From contig NC_059505.1 of the NCBI RefSeq assembly GCF_914767665.1, positions 29,819,506 through 29,883,505 on the forward strand: a stretch of 64,000 bases of DNA. The letters are read 5' to 3'. Positions within the stretch are counted from its first letter, which is position 1, and the number at the start of each line of letters is the position of its first letter. A model generated the notes under the pieces. That model made no database searches and was not told the DNA's origin. It saw nothing but the letters and a program-made list of their open reading frames with translations. Positions 21,598 through 32,939 of this stretch are shown here, piece by piece. This stretch comes from Harmonia axyridis (Eukaryota > Arthropoda > Insecta > Coleoptera > Coccinellidae). The position numbers were made by a program, and so were the translations under genes.

Positions 21598-22653
21598 ATG
21601 TCGGCAAATAAGGAAGTCGATGCGATACTCTCTCTACAAGTTAATTTCCCTTATTGTGGATACTGATGTAGAAAATCAATTGTGAAAAGTAGTACAAAGT
21701 GTCACATTTGTCACAAGTTTTTCCACCCCGGTTGTGGTTCGAAAGTGAAAAAGTGTTGTGATGTAGAGCTGACAAACCCAGTTCCGAGTGATAAAATGAG
21801 TGGCAGCTCCTCACCGATTTGTGAGACGACTGCAAAGCAGTTAAGTATTGATTCTTCTCAACCTGATCTTTTACTTAGAATCATTTCCGAGTTTGAGTCG
21901 AAAAACAATATTCTCATGGAAAATAATTCCCTACTTAGATTCAAAATCGATTCTCTCGAATATCAACTCAAAAACAAGAAACACGAAATAAACGAACTGA
22001 ATAAAAAGTTTGTCAAAATCATGCCGAGCATCATACCCGATAAGCAACATATTTCGGATGACGTGAGTGTTGGAAATTCCGAGGATTCCCATGCAACAAT
22101 TCCATCTGCTGTAACGAATGCTCCTTCTTTAAATGTGGACAAATCTGTAACGGGATCTTCAACTGCCACTCCTATCAATATAAAATATCCTCCCCAGAAG
22201 ATCACCTATTCTCAAGTAACTCAGGCGATTAGGTCAGCCCGCCAACTAAATGGTAGAGATGGGTTGAGTGAAGCTGTTCCTGCAGAAAAAAACTCAGATT
22301 CCGAATGGAAATTTGTAAAAAATAAAAATCGCAAGCCTAGAAAAACCCTAGTTGTTGGAACCTATTCCGGAGCAGCAGACGTTGAGGGCTTAGACAAGTT
22401 CAAGGCTTTCCACGTCTCGAATCTGAAACCCGACACAAGTGTTGAGAACTTACAGAACTTTCTCAAAAATAAGTTTTCAAATGTTATATGTGAGAAATTA
22501 TCTTCACGCTATCCCAATTCCTATTCATCATTCAAAGTACTCATTCCTAGTTCTGAGTATAATAAGGCACTTGAAGGTTCAAATTGGCCCAATAAGGTCA
22601 ACGTACATCATTTTTTTCACCGAAAAGGGACAAATCAGGATCAACTACGTTAG
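21598..22653 (+). pseudogene. LINE ORF1 with PHD-like zinc finger, coiled coil and RNA-binding-like end
   Basis: ATG at 21598. Codon 23 is TGA (21664-21666), otherwise the frame is open to 22653. The stop falls inside a cysteine pair (CGY-stop-C) of a zinc finger that continues KCHICHKFFHPGC, a PHD-type spacing, as known from ORF1 of several CR1/Jockey-group LINEs. Residues about 80-135 (LLRIISEFESKNN... to LNKKFVK) look like a coiled coil for trimer or dimer formation. The C-terminal region (FKAFHVSNLKPDTSVENLQ... to VHHFF) resembles the RRM-like fold of ORF1 proteins. ORF1 proteins coat the element RNA. A downstream in-frame ATG could give a finger-less product. Confidence 0.8.
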
Positions 22654-22685
22654 TTCCTACTTTAAATGGAGGTTGCTTGAAAATC

Positions 22686-25622
22686 ATGCAACCAAATACC
22701 CAGTGCATTTCAAACAAATTGGATAGTTTAGAATTGCTATTGGAAGAAACAAATGCAGATGTACTGAGTGTCGCAGAACATTGGTGCAGTGTGGACAATA
22801 TCAGAGCGGTGGTGATTGCTGGCTATGTTCGGGCTGATTACTTTTGCCGTACCTCTAGGCAACATGGTGGATCGGCTATATATACGAAGCAGAGTTTACA
22901 AGTGAAGAAACTGAAGGTTTCCGGATTCTCCGAGGAAATGCACATTGAGATTTGTGGTGTTGTAGTTTCGGATCAAGACATTCGTATGGGCATCATCAGT
23001 GTTTATCGGTCCTGTTCTGGTAATTTGGAAATGTTTTTTGATAAACTGTTTTACGCATTGCAGTCATGTATTAACGTTGTTGATCATATTTTTCTTTGTG
23101 GAGATTTAAACAAAGATTTCTTAAGGAAAAACTGTAATAACTCTAAATTGTTGAATGATTTGCTAGATTGCTTTGGATTGAGTGTAACGTCACAGTATTC
23201 CACTAGAGAATTCACGAACATAAACGGTCATACCAGTATATCAAAAGTTGATTACATCATTACTAATGTTGATCCACATGACTATAAAGTTGTAGTTTTC
23301 GATCCCCATATTAGTGATCATAAGGCTATTTTACTACAGGTGAATTTCAGACTAGAACACAAGCAAAAGATCGAAACATATTCGTTTAGGAATCTAAGTC
23401 AGAATAATGTAGATAATTTCTTAGTCTCATTATCTAAGTGTAATTTTGCTGAACTTTATTCGAATTCTGATATTGATGCATGTTTTGAGACATTCGTTAA
23501 TATTGTTCGCTATTATCTTGAAGAAAACTGTCCTATGCGTAAACGAACTTCAACACCTTCAGTAAAAAAATGGATAACACCCGAGATCATCCAGAGTAAA
23601 CAGAACCTGTCGAACCTCCATTGGCTCCATAAAAATTTTGGCCTCTTAGATACTTATGAAAACTACAAGGTAGCAAAACATCAGCATATTGCGCTGATAA
23701 AACGCACAAAATATAAGTTTTATAGTTCTGTTATTGACAACTCTTCGAACAGAAATAAGACAGTTTGGAATATAGTAAACGGACTTACTGGAAGAACTAA
23801 TAGTGGTTGTTGTAATATTTCCATAAATTTAGATGGACAACTATGTAGCGATCCGAATTTGTTGGCTGATATTTTTGCCAAACATTTTTCTACCATAACT
23901 ACCTCTAAATTAAAATTTTGCTATGGTGATGATTTATCACAGTCTTTCACAATGACGCCCATGGTGAGCGCAAAATTTTTCTTCTATCCTGTCACGGGAT
24001 TTGAAGTCGTGGAAACCATTAAATCATTGAAAAATAAAAAGAGCGTTGGAGTCGATTCTATATCAACTAAAATAATAAAGGCAATGGGTGAAGTAGTTAG
24101 TGAGCATTTTGCACTTCTCATCAATCTCTCCATAACATCTGCAACTTTTCCTCGTATTTTAAAGAAGTCTATAGTTATTCCGATATTCAAAAGTGGTAAC
24201 CTAATGAAATAGCGAATTATCGCCCAATATCTATTATCAGCTTGCTCTCGAAGGTATTCGAGAAAATTGTTTTCTCCAGAATGATGAATTATCTCAATGG
24301 ATTCAAAATATTAAACCCTGCTCAACATGGTTTTAGAAGCGGTCACTCAACACAATCAGCTGCAGTTGATTTTTTTTAATCGGTCTATGAGTGTTTGGAT
24401 AAGAACTTGTTTGTGGCGGGCGTATTTTTTGACCTTGCCTCCGCTTTTGATTCGCTATCTTTTGAGTTCATACTAGAAAAATGCTACAATCTGGGTTTCA
24501 GGGGAGTATTCCTGGAATGGTTACGTAGTTACCTCAACGAAAGATCGATGTCAGTTAGAATAGGCGAAAGTTATTCCGAGAGTCATTATGTTGGCCTTGG
24601 AGTTCCTCAGGGTTCTGTGCTGGGACCTCTTTTATTCATATTATTTATAAATGATCTGCCTGTGTGGTTGGCCCCCTTTTTGTTAACTTTATTCGCTGAT
24701 GATACTTCTGTTGTTGTTTCTGCGGGGAGTCTTGGGCAACTCCATAGGGCATGCGAATGTATTGTGGCGGAATTTCTAAATTGGTGCCGTAGGAATAAAA
24801 TTATGGTGAACATAAATAAAACTGTTTGCGTTAGATTTTGTTTAAGAAATAGTGAAGTCGAAGCATTCAGCAAAAGGTATGGAGATAACCTTATCACGGC
24901 ATCAGAGTCGACAAAATTCCTTGGTATCCATGTTGATAAAAATTTAAGATGGACGACTCACATTGACGTTTTATGTAAAAAATTGAACAGCTCGTATTTT
25001 GAAATTCACAGAATTAAAGACATTCTACCTAGAAGCTGTCTGATGAGTGTTTATTTTAGTCTGGTTTATAGTCATCTATCGTATAACATTCTGGCAAAGT
25101 TAAAATTTTATTCTCAACAAAAATTGATTTGCAAGAATCCATCGGATTTAAGTTAAATATTGTACGTATGATTCGTTTCTGTGCTACGAATACTCTGGGG
25201 AAGATCTTCTGACTTCCCCAGAGTATTCGTAGCACAGAAACGAATCATACGTACAATATTTAACTTAAATCCGATGGATTCTTGCAAATCAATTTTTGTT
25301 GAGAATAAAATTTTAACTTTGCCATGTAGGTATATATATTTTCAAATGTTTGCTGTATGCCAAAGAGAATGAATTCAAATGGATGAAATTATCAGATTAT
25401 CATGCTTATGAAACGAGAAATTCACAAACTTTATTGTTTCCTAGACATAAGACTTATAGATTTGAATGCTCTCCAATGTATCAGAGTATCAGGATGTTCA
25501 ATCATTCGTCACCTACTATGAAATCTCTCAATTCAAAAATGTTCAAGAAAGAAATTAGGAACCTTAAAGTTAAAGGTTACTATTCAGTACAAGAATATTT
25601 GTGTGATTTTTTTATTCCTTAA
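22686..25622 (+). pseudogene. LINE ORF2: endonuclease plus reverse transcriptase, broken
   Basis: The frame from ATG 22686 to 24212 holds an APE-type endonuclease (VLSVAEHWC, FLCGDLNKDF, VDYIITNVD, ISDHKAIL) and the start of the RT (KNKKSVGVDSIS). A frameshift near 24200 moves NYRPISIISLLSKVFEK to another frame. A T-run near 24375 shifts again into 24395-25156 with FFDLASAFDSL, GVPQGSVLGPLLF and FADDTSVVV. That frame then runs into an inverted copy of downstream sequence at 25092-25203 and stops. The correct C-terminal frame resumes at the loop (WGRSSDFPRVFVAQKRI) and ends near 25622. It is non-functional. Confidence 0.85.
25092..25324. repeat. perfect 112-bp inverted repeat inside LINE ORF2
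   Basis: 25092-25203 is the exact reverse complement of 25213-25324, with a 9-bp loop. The right arm and loop encode the expected RT tail, so the left arm is the inserted inverted copy. Confidence 0.95.
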
Positions 25623-25774
25623 TTCATAGTGTTATTTATGATTATTGTTTTGTTCTCATTTTGACCTGTCCTATACACCATGTTTGTGTCTGAAAAGATC
25701 GAATAAAATTCATTTATTATTCATTTATTTATTAAATAACCAGCCATTTTCGAAAAAAAAAAAATAATAAAATT

Positions 25775-25906
25775 TTGAGTTAGGTGCTAGTCTTTGAATT
25801 ATTCTTTAAGAAACATGTAAACATTGTATATAACCCCTTGTATATATAAATTTGTGACATATTTTATGGAAATTCATATAAAACTGCTGTAGAGCAAAAA
25901 AAACGT
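25775..25906 (+). mobile_element. 130-bp 3'-end fragment of the Jockey-type LINE
   Basis: Matches 21085-21223 (TTTGAGTTAGGT...CTGCTGTAGAGCAAAA) and ends in a short A-run, as expected for an extremely 5'-truncated insertion. The following GTTGTTTCCCTTCAAGCACG also resembles 20993-21012. Confidence 0.75.
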
Positions 25907-25909
25907 TGT

Positions 25910-27210
25910 TTCCCTTCAAGCACGTGGCTTCTACTCGCTACGCTTTGCGGATTATCACAGAAAGAGAGAGAGAAGTGTTGTGAAGGATGGAATAATTAAT
26001 GGCTAAACATAAGAAATAGCTATGGAAATAACGCGTTTTTAATTATTTTTCAATAGAAATATGGAGTTATTCGGTTGAGAATAGTATTGAAACAGCTAAA
26101 TGGCTATGGGAATAAAACGTTTTTAATTTTTTCAATGAGAAATGTTGAAGTTGAAAGAGATTATGAGAAATATTGAGTTATTCGGATGAGAATAGCATTG
26201 AAATAAAGTGCTTTTTTTTAAGAAAAATATGTTACATTCAAACCAATTGCCGCTAGACAATAAGTATTTTTGATGATATTGTTAATTCAACTTTTAAAGA
26301 ATGTTACGCCTTATTTTATGAGTACACACAAAACTATTGTATTTTTGTCCACCCTGTACCAATTGGAATCAACATGTAATACATTTTCGGAATCAGCTAG
26401 CTAAAGTAATCGGAAAATTCAGACGAAAATGGGGGTGTTCCATTAAAAACAAAATGATGGTGACGTCATTACTCAAAAGCAATTCACCCTGTTTGTGTTA
26501 GATTATTATTTCAAAATACGGTAAATTAAAATGAAAAATCGACGTGTTTCAGGACTATTTCTTAAAATAGTCTGTTTAGCTAAAAACGAATTTGTTCCAT
26601 ACTTTACGGACACAGTGTATTTTATTTCCGGCGAGCCTACTCACAGAAAGTCTCAAATATCGGATCGTCTTGTCTTCCCTATATGGAACATACAGAAATT
26701 GCACTTGGTCTCATCTTTTTCACGTTTTATTCACGCTGTAAATTTCCGCCCCTGTCACTTATCGACGCGAAGGCGAGTGCTTTACGATCGTAGGAAATGA
26801 GAGGTCATCCGGACTGCCATCTGTTTCTCCGAAAATAATGATGTGACGACGGAGTTGCACTCTATGTGTTTGTATGAGATGTGGGACGTACTGAGTTATG
26901 TCCATCTGAGTTTCTTGTTGATTTCGGACGTACGCCGTCACAATCTGTGTCACTTCTCGTCATTAAATCAGAGTTATGTCCTTATTTTTTCGTTATTGAG
27001 GGAATATAGAAAAAAAATGAGAAAAACACTGACGTGAAGTTAGGAATAGTGAATCCATCCCGCAAATCAGCGGGATGAAAATTATCAATCCCGCGGATTC
27101 GCGAAAATGCGGATTGTTAACAATATAATACTATTTGTACTGAACCTACTAAATATGCTAATGAAAAGATCTTATGCTATTAAAAACATACTATAGTATA
27201 ATAGTATATT
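25910..27210. other. no gene recognised; degenerate direct repeat at 26020-26200
   Basis: Two diverged tandem copies of about 80-90 bp share GAGTTATTCGG, GAGAATAG and ATTGAAA (26020-26100 and 26103-26200). 26340-26500 has a CACCCTGTACCA terminus-like motif. 26540-27040 is GC-richer, with short frames on both strands that show no domain. 27010-27060 resembles 36770-36830. Confidence 0.4.
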
Positions 27211-27220
27211 ATTTAACGAG

Positions 27221-27353
27221 CGGTAATGTAGGTCATAACTCACGAAGATGAAGTGAGTTATGATGAATTACATCAAGTGAGTTATGATGAATTACAGCAC
27301 TCGCCTACGGCTCGTGCTGCAAACTTCATCTGCGTGAGTTATGACCATTACCG
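27221..27353. repeat. small inverted-repeat element
   Basis: CGGTAATG-GTCATAACTCACG-AGATGAAG at the left end is repeated inverted at the right end (about 30-bp arms). Inside are two direct copies of GTGAGTTATGATGAATTAC. It looks like a short MITE; no target duplication could be fixed. Confidence 0.65.
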
Positions 27354-27429
27354 CAAGTTGAATACTATACTTTATCTACGACTATATCAATAAATACTAA
27401 GAAAAAAATACAGACTTAGAATATAGGCA

Positions 27430-27530
27430 GAAGGAACGGGAAATAAACATATGTGCTCGATCCCGAGTACGAGAGAGATGGAAACTTAGTGTCACCAATC
27501 ACAATCGAACTAGCTTCGGCTAGCTCGAAT
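27430..27530 (+). repeat. dispersed repeat R3, left-part fragment
   Basis: Matches 9227-9310 (AGAAGGAACGG...CACCAATCACAATCGA) and then diverges. No coding content. Confidence 0.6.
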
Positions 27531-27699
27531 CCAGTACAGAGTATAGACATAGAACTTTATTGAAAACCTTAATAGTTGCCTATTAAAATATACCAAAAAA
27601 CATTCCCTGTAAACGGTGACTTAATGATTTTACTGCTACACCAATCTTGAAAATTTATTCAAACTCTTTTGAAATGTATACATATATAATATTTCATCT

Positions 27700-30249
27700 T
27701 CACTGTCTGAATTAATCGGCATTACTAGAACTGTTAGTGAATGAGAAGAAAATCATCCTCATTGCTGGTGACTTCAATATCGATCTAAAAGACGATGCTG
27801 TGAATATTCACAGAATGAACCTGCTTTTAAATGGATATTCATTTACTTTCCTAGTGAATGAGTACACAAGAATTGCACATAAAAGTAAGTCATGTTTGGA
27901 TAATGTTTTTACTAACTGTATTAGTATAGATGAAGTGAATATCATGCAGACTAATATCTCTGATCATATGGGAGTCAAAATAAATTTTCCAACAAATACA
28001 AAACAAAATAAAATATATAAAAACATTAGGTTGCTTTCCGAAGAAAATAAAATTATATTTAAAAAACAAATAGCAGAACAAGATTGGTCCAACATTTATA
28101 ACATCGCTGCAAATGAAGTAGATGAACAATGGAATCTTTTTGTGAATACCTTCATAATGCATTTTGATGAATGCTTTCCACTCAAAAAAAAGTGTGTCAC
28201 CGGAAAATCATTAAAATTTAAACCCGATCAGGAAATACTGGATTTTAAAAATAGATTGAGTATATTAGGTGTCATTATGCATTATCATCCTGAACTAAAA
28301 TCACTATATAATAATACCAAGAAAAACTATCAGAAATTACTGGCAAAGAAGAGAACTGAAAAATATGAAATCAGTATATCCAATTCTGATAATAAAATGA
28401 AAACAATGTGGAATATTTTCAATGAAATTACAGGTAGAGATAAAGTAAATGACACTTTCATCAGTGGAAATCCTGAAAGAGTAGCTAACATGTTTAATGA
28501 ATACCTAACAACAAATGTATCGATTTTGCCCGTAAACATATTATCATGTGATATCCCAAGAGCTTCACGATCAATATTTTTGACACCTGTTACACCTAGA
28601 GAAATAGAAGAACTGAATAAACAAATTACAAATAAACATTCTAGTGGAGATGATGATATACCTATCAGCTTGATAAAATTTTGTATACAAAATTTAGCAG
28701 AAGTACTATGCTACATAATTAACAATTCCCTCACATATGGTATTTTCCCTAGTCAATTGAAGATATCTGTAATTACACCAATTTATAAAAAAGGTGATCG
28801 CGAGTCGCTTGGAAACTACAGACCCATTAGTGTACTACCAAGTTTCTCAAAATTTTTTGAAATGGCAATGTGTAACCGTCTAGTTAACTTTCTATTGGTG
28901 AACGATATACTAAATGATAACCAACATGGATATATAAAAGGAAGATCGATAATGACAGCTACTATTCAATTCACTGAAAATATAATCAAATCGTTCGAAA
29001 ATAATGATATACTTCTAGGAATATTTTTAGATCTATCAAAAGCGTTTGACTGCCTGAATCAACCACTTTTGTTGGAAAAAATCGAAGCTTATGGAATAAG
29101 GGGAACTGCTTTGAGATGGTTTGAATCATATCTGGATAATAGAAAGCAGAGGGTTAAAGTTATGAAAAACGGAAAAACTACAAAATCTGACATAAAAACC
29201 AATTATACCGGTGTACCTCAAGGAAGCATATTGGGCCCTATTTTGTTCATTTTGTTCACAAATGATATGGAACGAGCACTGATGTCTGATTCGAGTCTTC
29301 TCACCAATTATGCAGATGATACAAATTTGTTGGTTGCTGGATCTACCTACCCAAACTTGATAAATGAGGCCAGCACTTCGTATAAGAAAATCGAAAACTG
29401 GATTGAAAGGAATGGTCTTATTTTGAGTCAGGAGAAAACTACCACTGTTCTCTTTAGAACCAAACAACAAAAGATCACAACACCATCTCAGATACAACTG
29501 TCAAATTTGAGCATCACACCTGAACATTGTACTAAATTTCTTGGTATGCAAATTGATGAACATCTAAACTGGAACAACCACATTATAAGTATAGGAAAAA
29601 AACTAAATTCAGTCAGCTATAGTATAAGAATAATTAGTAAATATTTAAATGAAAATTGCTTGAAAATTTTTTATTTCACTAATTTTGAAAGTTTAATGAG
29701 GTTCGGATTGATTTTCTACGGATCTGATTCAGGGGTGTTGGAGATTTTCCGTATACAAAAGAGAGTCATAAGAACTATATTTGGACTCAAACACAGAGAA
29801 TCATGTAGAGGAATATTCAGGAAAAATCAGATTATGACAGTATTTGCATTGTATATATATGAATGTTTGGTTTATTTATTCAAGAATAGAAATAAGTTTG
29901 TATACAGTAGTTCCGTCCATGATTATAGTACTAGACATGTAAATATTCTTTATCCTGAACATAGATTGGTCAAATATGAGAAACATCCAACATATGCCGC
30001 AATAAAATTTTTCAACCAATTACCAGATGATATAAAAAAAAGTACAACACTCAATAAGTTTCAAAATGATGTGAAAATTAAACTCATTAATATGGAACCT
30101 TATTCCATTCATGAATACAACATTCAAGAAGTGAGGATTTAATAATTCTGTTAGTTGACACTATTCCATCTAATGTACTGTATTGTATGTAATGTATTAT
30201 ATTGGACATTCTTTCGGAATAAAGATCATTATTATTATTATTATTATTA
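27700..30249 (+). mobile_element. LINE with (ATT)n tail, 5'-truncated within the endonuclease
   Basis: It starts in the second half of the endonuclease and ends with AATAAAGATC followed by an ATT microsatellite (30227-30249), a tail type seen in CR1/I-like LINEs rather than a poly(A). The 3' region resembles that of the LINEs at 2546 and 21264. Confidence 0.85.
27737..30142 (+). CDS. LINE endonuclease (partial) plus intact reverse transcriptase
   Basis: One open frame of about 800 codons with no internal stop. It begins in the endonuclease C-half (IILIAGDFNIDL, SKSCLDNVFTN, NISDHMGVKINF) and continues through a linker (KTMWNIFNEITGR) into a complete RT: SGDDDIPISLIK, GNYRPISVLPSFSKFFE, LDLSKAFDCLNQPLL, GVPQGSILGPILFILFTND, NYADDTNLLV, then a FLGMQIDEHLNW thumb and a C-terminal tail with HRESCRGIFRKNQ. 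The endonuclease His (SDH) is present, but the N-terminal catalytic residues are cut off. No ATG lies at the truncated start, and upstream in-frame codons reach a TAA at 27713. The intact frame suggests a young insertion. The RT is the best preserved in the window. Confidence 0.9.
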   Translation: MNEKKIILIAGDFNIDLKDDAVNIHRMNLLLNGYSFTFLVNEYTRIAHKSKSCLDNVFTNCISIDEVNIMQTNISDHMGVKINFPTNTKQNKIYKNIRLLSEENKIIFKKQIAEQDWSNIYNIAANEVDEQWNLFVNTFIMHFDECFPLKKKCVTGKSLKFKPDQEILDFKNRLSILGVIMHYHPELKSLYNNTKKNYQKLLAKKRTEKYEISISNSDNKMKTMWNIFNEITGRDKVNDTFISGNPERVANMFNEYLTTNVSILPVNILSCDIPRASRSIFLTPVTPREIEELNKQITNKHSSGDDDIPISLIKFCIQNLAEVLCYIINNSLTYGIFPSQLKISVITPIYKKGDRESLGNYRPISVLPSFSKFFEMAMCNRLVNFLLVNDILNDNQHGYIKGRSIMTATIQFTENIIKSFENNDILLGIFLDLSKAFDCLNQPLLLEKIEAYGIRGTALRWFESYLDNRKQRVKVMKNGKTTKSDIKTNYTGVPQGSILGPILFILFTNDMERALMSDSSLLTNYADDTNLLVAGSTYPNLINEASTSYKKIENWIERNGLILSQEKTTTVLFRTKQQKITTPSQIQLSNLSITPEHCTKFLGMQIDEHLNWNNHIISIGKKLNSVSYSIRIISKYLNENCLKIFYFTNFESLMRFGLIFYGSDSGVLEIFRIQKRVIRTIFGLKHRESCRGIFRKNQIMTVFALYIYECLVYLFKNRNKFVYSSSVHDYSTRHVNILYPEHRLVKYEKHPTYAAIKFFNQLPDDIKKSTTLNKFQNDVKIKLINMEPYSIHEYNIQEVRI

Positions 30250-30889
30250 ATCGTTTTCAGCAAAACATTCACAATAATTAGATACAACTCAATTTGAAAA
30301 CGTCAAAATGATTAAAGTGACATTCCCTCGGACATTACTCCCCTCAATAACAAGAATGGAATGTTTCCTTTCGGCCAATCGAATTGAAGCAGAGAAGTAT
30401 AGAAGCAGAGATCCATATTTTCCGATTTATTATAGTGAGTTATTGTAGTGAGTTATTATAACTCACGCTGTTTGTTAATAGATGCTATCAATTGCTCAAA
30501 AGCAGTTGAATATGAATATATAATTCAATAGGAGTAGATGAACCATTTTTCCTACAACTGCTATGAAGAGTAGCGTATTCTCAACAGCTTACTCAATTTC
30601 TAAACTATGTATTGCTCATACTGTGGGAAATATTATTTCTCACGGCACTTTGCCCACACCTCGCTTGGTAGATCAATGAAATTGGGCTTTCGAGTCGTTT
30701 CTATGGAAACGCAATAAACTAGCATATACTGTCAACGAAGGCCATTTTGATTTGAATCAAGTCCATTACTTGAATCATTGAGATTTGTGCAGTTGTAGGA
30801 AAACTATAGTGTGCAACATGTGGAGAAAGTCCTTTTCTTGCTCGTGTGTTTGCGGTATTTGCCTTTCAGGCTCGTGCCACAAACTTCCA
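30250..30889. other. no gene recognised
   Basis: AT-rich sequence with a short GTGAGTTATTATAACTCAC palindrome near 30455-30473, related in motif to 27221-27353. Nothing coding seen. Confidence 0.4.
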
Positions 30890-32500
30890 CACCGGAGGTA
30901 GGTCAGCTAAAGAGGGACCTAACCAGCCTAGCATGACCCCAGTAAAAGTTGCATGGTTTTCGAGTTATTACCAAATTACGTTTTTTAGTGAATTTTCACC
31001 TTTTTTAACATTGTCAGGGTCAGAATCCTGCTGGAAAGCTCTCGAAGCTTATTTTTTTTGTTGTAATGGAATCTTAAATAGTTATTTAAGATGACATGAG
31101 TATGATTCTGTCAAAAAGTTATGTGGATTTCCGTAAATTAATGGATAAATCTTGATTTCAATTGCTAGCAAAACGAGAACTTCGAATTTGGACACCTGCT
31201 GTGAAAAAAAAATCCTTGAAACAAAACGAGCAAGTAACATCAAAAAATTGGGCATTTTAGACAGATTTAAAAATGGTACAATACACGAATCTTATGCCCA
31301 TAAAACTAGGTATTTTCATCATTTTACCGATGCCCTACTTAACTAAGTTGAAACTAGGAACCCCGCTATCAGGTAATTTTGCCGCTTGCTATGACATTAC
31401 ATTTGATACCGGGCTTTGTTATTATTTGTTAAAGTCACAATAGGGGAAAAGATGGATTAGGGGAAGCGAAAAAGGAATATTATTGAAAAAAAGGTAAATT
31501 AATTAAAAACAGACTTAACTTTCGATTATTTATTTAATTCTTAAATCTAACTTACAGTAAATGTTCAAACTGTTTCCCTCGGACTCTAATGCATAAATGA
31601 CACCGTTTTATAAAATTACGATGTTTAAAGGACAAAGTGTATGCAAAACCAATAAGAAGCGAGGAAGAATTGCGTGAACGCGTATTCGACGCAGCCCGGA
31701 CCATATCGGAAATTAGTTTAAGAAAATTGAATCGTAATTTTATAAAACGGTGTCATTTATGCATTAGAGTCCGAGGGAAACAGTTTGAACATTTACTGTA
31801 AGTTAGATTTAAGAATTAAATAAATAATCGAAAGTTAAGTCTGTTTTTAATTAATTTACCTTTTTTTTCAATAATATTCTTTTTTCGCTTCCCCTAATCC
31901 ATCTTTTTCCCTATTGTGACTTTAACAAATAATAACAAAGCCCGGTATCAAATGTAATGTCATAGCAAGCGGCAAAATTACCTGATAGCGGGGTTCCTAG
32001 TTTCAACTTAGTTAAGTAGGGCATCGGTAAAATGATGAAAATACCTAGCTTTATGGGCATAAGATTCGTGTATTGTACCATTTCTAAATCTGTCTAAAAT
32101 GCCCAATTTTTTGATGTTACTTGCTCGTTTTGTTTCAAGAATTTTTTTTTCACAGCAGGTGTCCAAAGTCGAAGTTCTCGTTTTGCTAGCAATTGAAATC
32201 AAGATTTATCCATTAATTTACGGAAATCCACATAACTTTTTGACAGAATCATACTCATGTCATCTTAATTAACTATTTAAGATTCCATTACAACAAAAAA
32301 AATAAGCTTCGAGAGCTTTCCAGCAGAATTCTGAACCTGACAATGTTAAAAAAGGTGAAAATTCACTAAAAAACGTAATTTGGTAATAACTCGAAAACCA
32401 TGCAACTTTTACTGGGGTCATGTTAGGCTGGTTAGGTCCCTCTTTAGCTGACCTACCTCCGGTGTCACTGTGAAGTGCCACTTATGGGACACCCTGTATA
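30890..32500. mobile_element. large fold-back element, 731-bp arms
   Basis: 30890-31620 and 31733-32464 are near-identical inverted repeats around a 112-bp spacer. The right side continues to a terminus GGGACACCCTG-TA (32486-32498), the same terminus as at 13628. The left side lacks this terminus, so the left arm appears to be an inverted duplicate of the transposon 3' half. The spacer and right arm contain the transposase C-terminus. Confidence 0.9.
31625..31801 (+). pseudogene. mariner-family transposase C-terminal fragment
   Basis: 59 codons with stop: LKDKVYAKPIRSEEELRERV... to GKQFEHLL. It closely parallels LKDKVYATPIRDDAELRERI in the copy near 12780, so both are the same family. It spans the spacer and the start of the right fold-back arm. 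The catalytic residues are absent. Confidence 0.75.
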
Positions 32501-32936
32501 CTTGTTACTTCCGGAATATGGTTATTGAAGGTTTCATTAAAAGCTTCAGAATATCAAATGAAAAAATAACTGTAGTGAAGCAACCACAACATCATATTGA
32601 AATAGTTTCTAGAGCTTGAGAAAAAAACTCAGAATTCTATAAATTCGAATATCTACACAATTGGACTGTGAAAATTTCAAGGATGTCTGGTTTTTTTGCT
32701 CGATCGATTTTGAAGTTTAATTATTCCGAAAAATAAACTGAAATGTAATTCATTAAAAACAAACGATATCAATTCGTTTTTCATCAGTGTACCCACGTTT
32801 CTCATCAACAGCGAGGTATTGAACACATCCATTTGAACAGTTCGAAAAACAATCCCTATTTTTCTGTTAACATGAATTCAGATGTTTATCAACATGAGTA
32901 TAAAAAAGGGTAAATATCTTTGGATAACAATATAAC
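32501..32936. other. no gene recognised
   Basis: AT-rich, no frames or repeats of note. Confidence 0.4.
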
Positions 32937-32939
32937 ATA

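Larger units (their letters stand above)
21264..25740 (+). mobile_element. two-ORF LINE with zinc-finger ORF1
   Basis: It begins directly after the poly(A) of the Jockey-type LINE. It has a leader (21264-21597), ORF1, ORF2 (endonuclease plus RT) and a 3' tail with GAATAAAATTCATTTATT repeats ending near 25740. It is nearly full length but inactivated by a stop in ORF1, two frameshifts in ORF2 near 24200 and 24375, and a 112-bp inverted duplication in ORF2. Confidence 0.85.

Noticed and set aside
26531..26953. 89-aa and 64-aa frames on opposite strands in a GC-richer patch
   Set aside because: No domain, no splice support and no second copy to test conservation.
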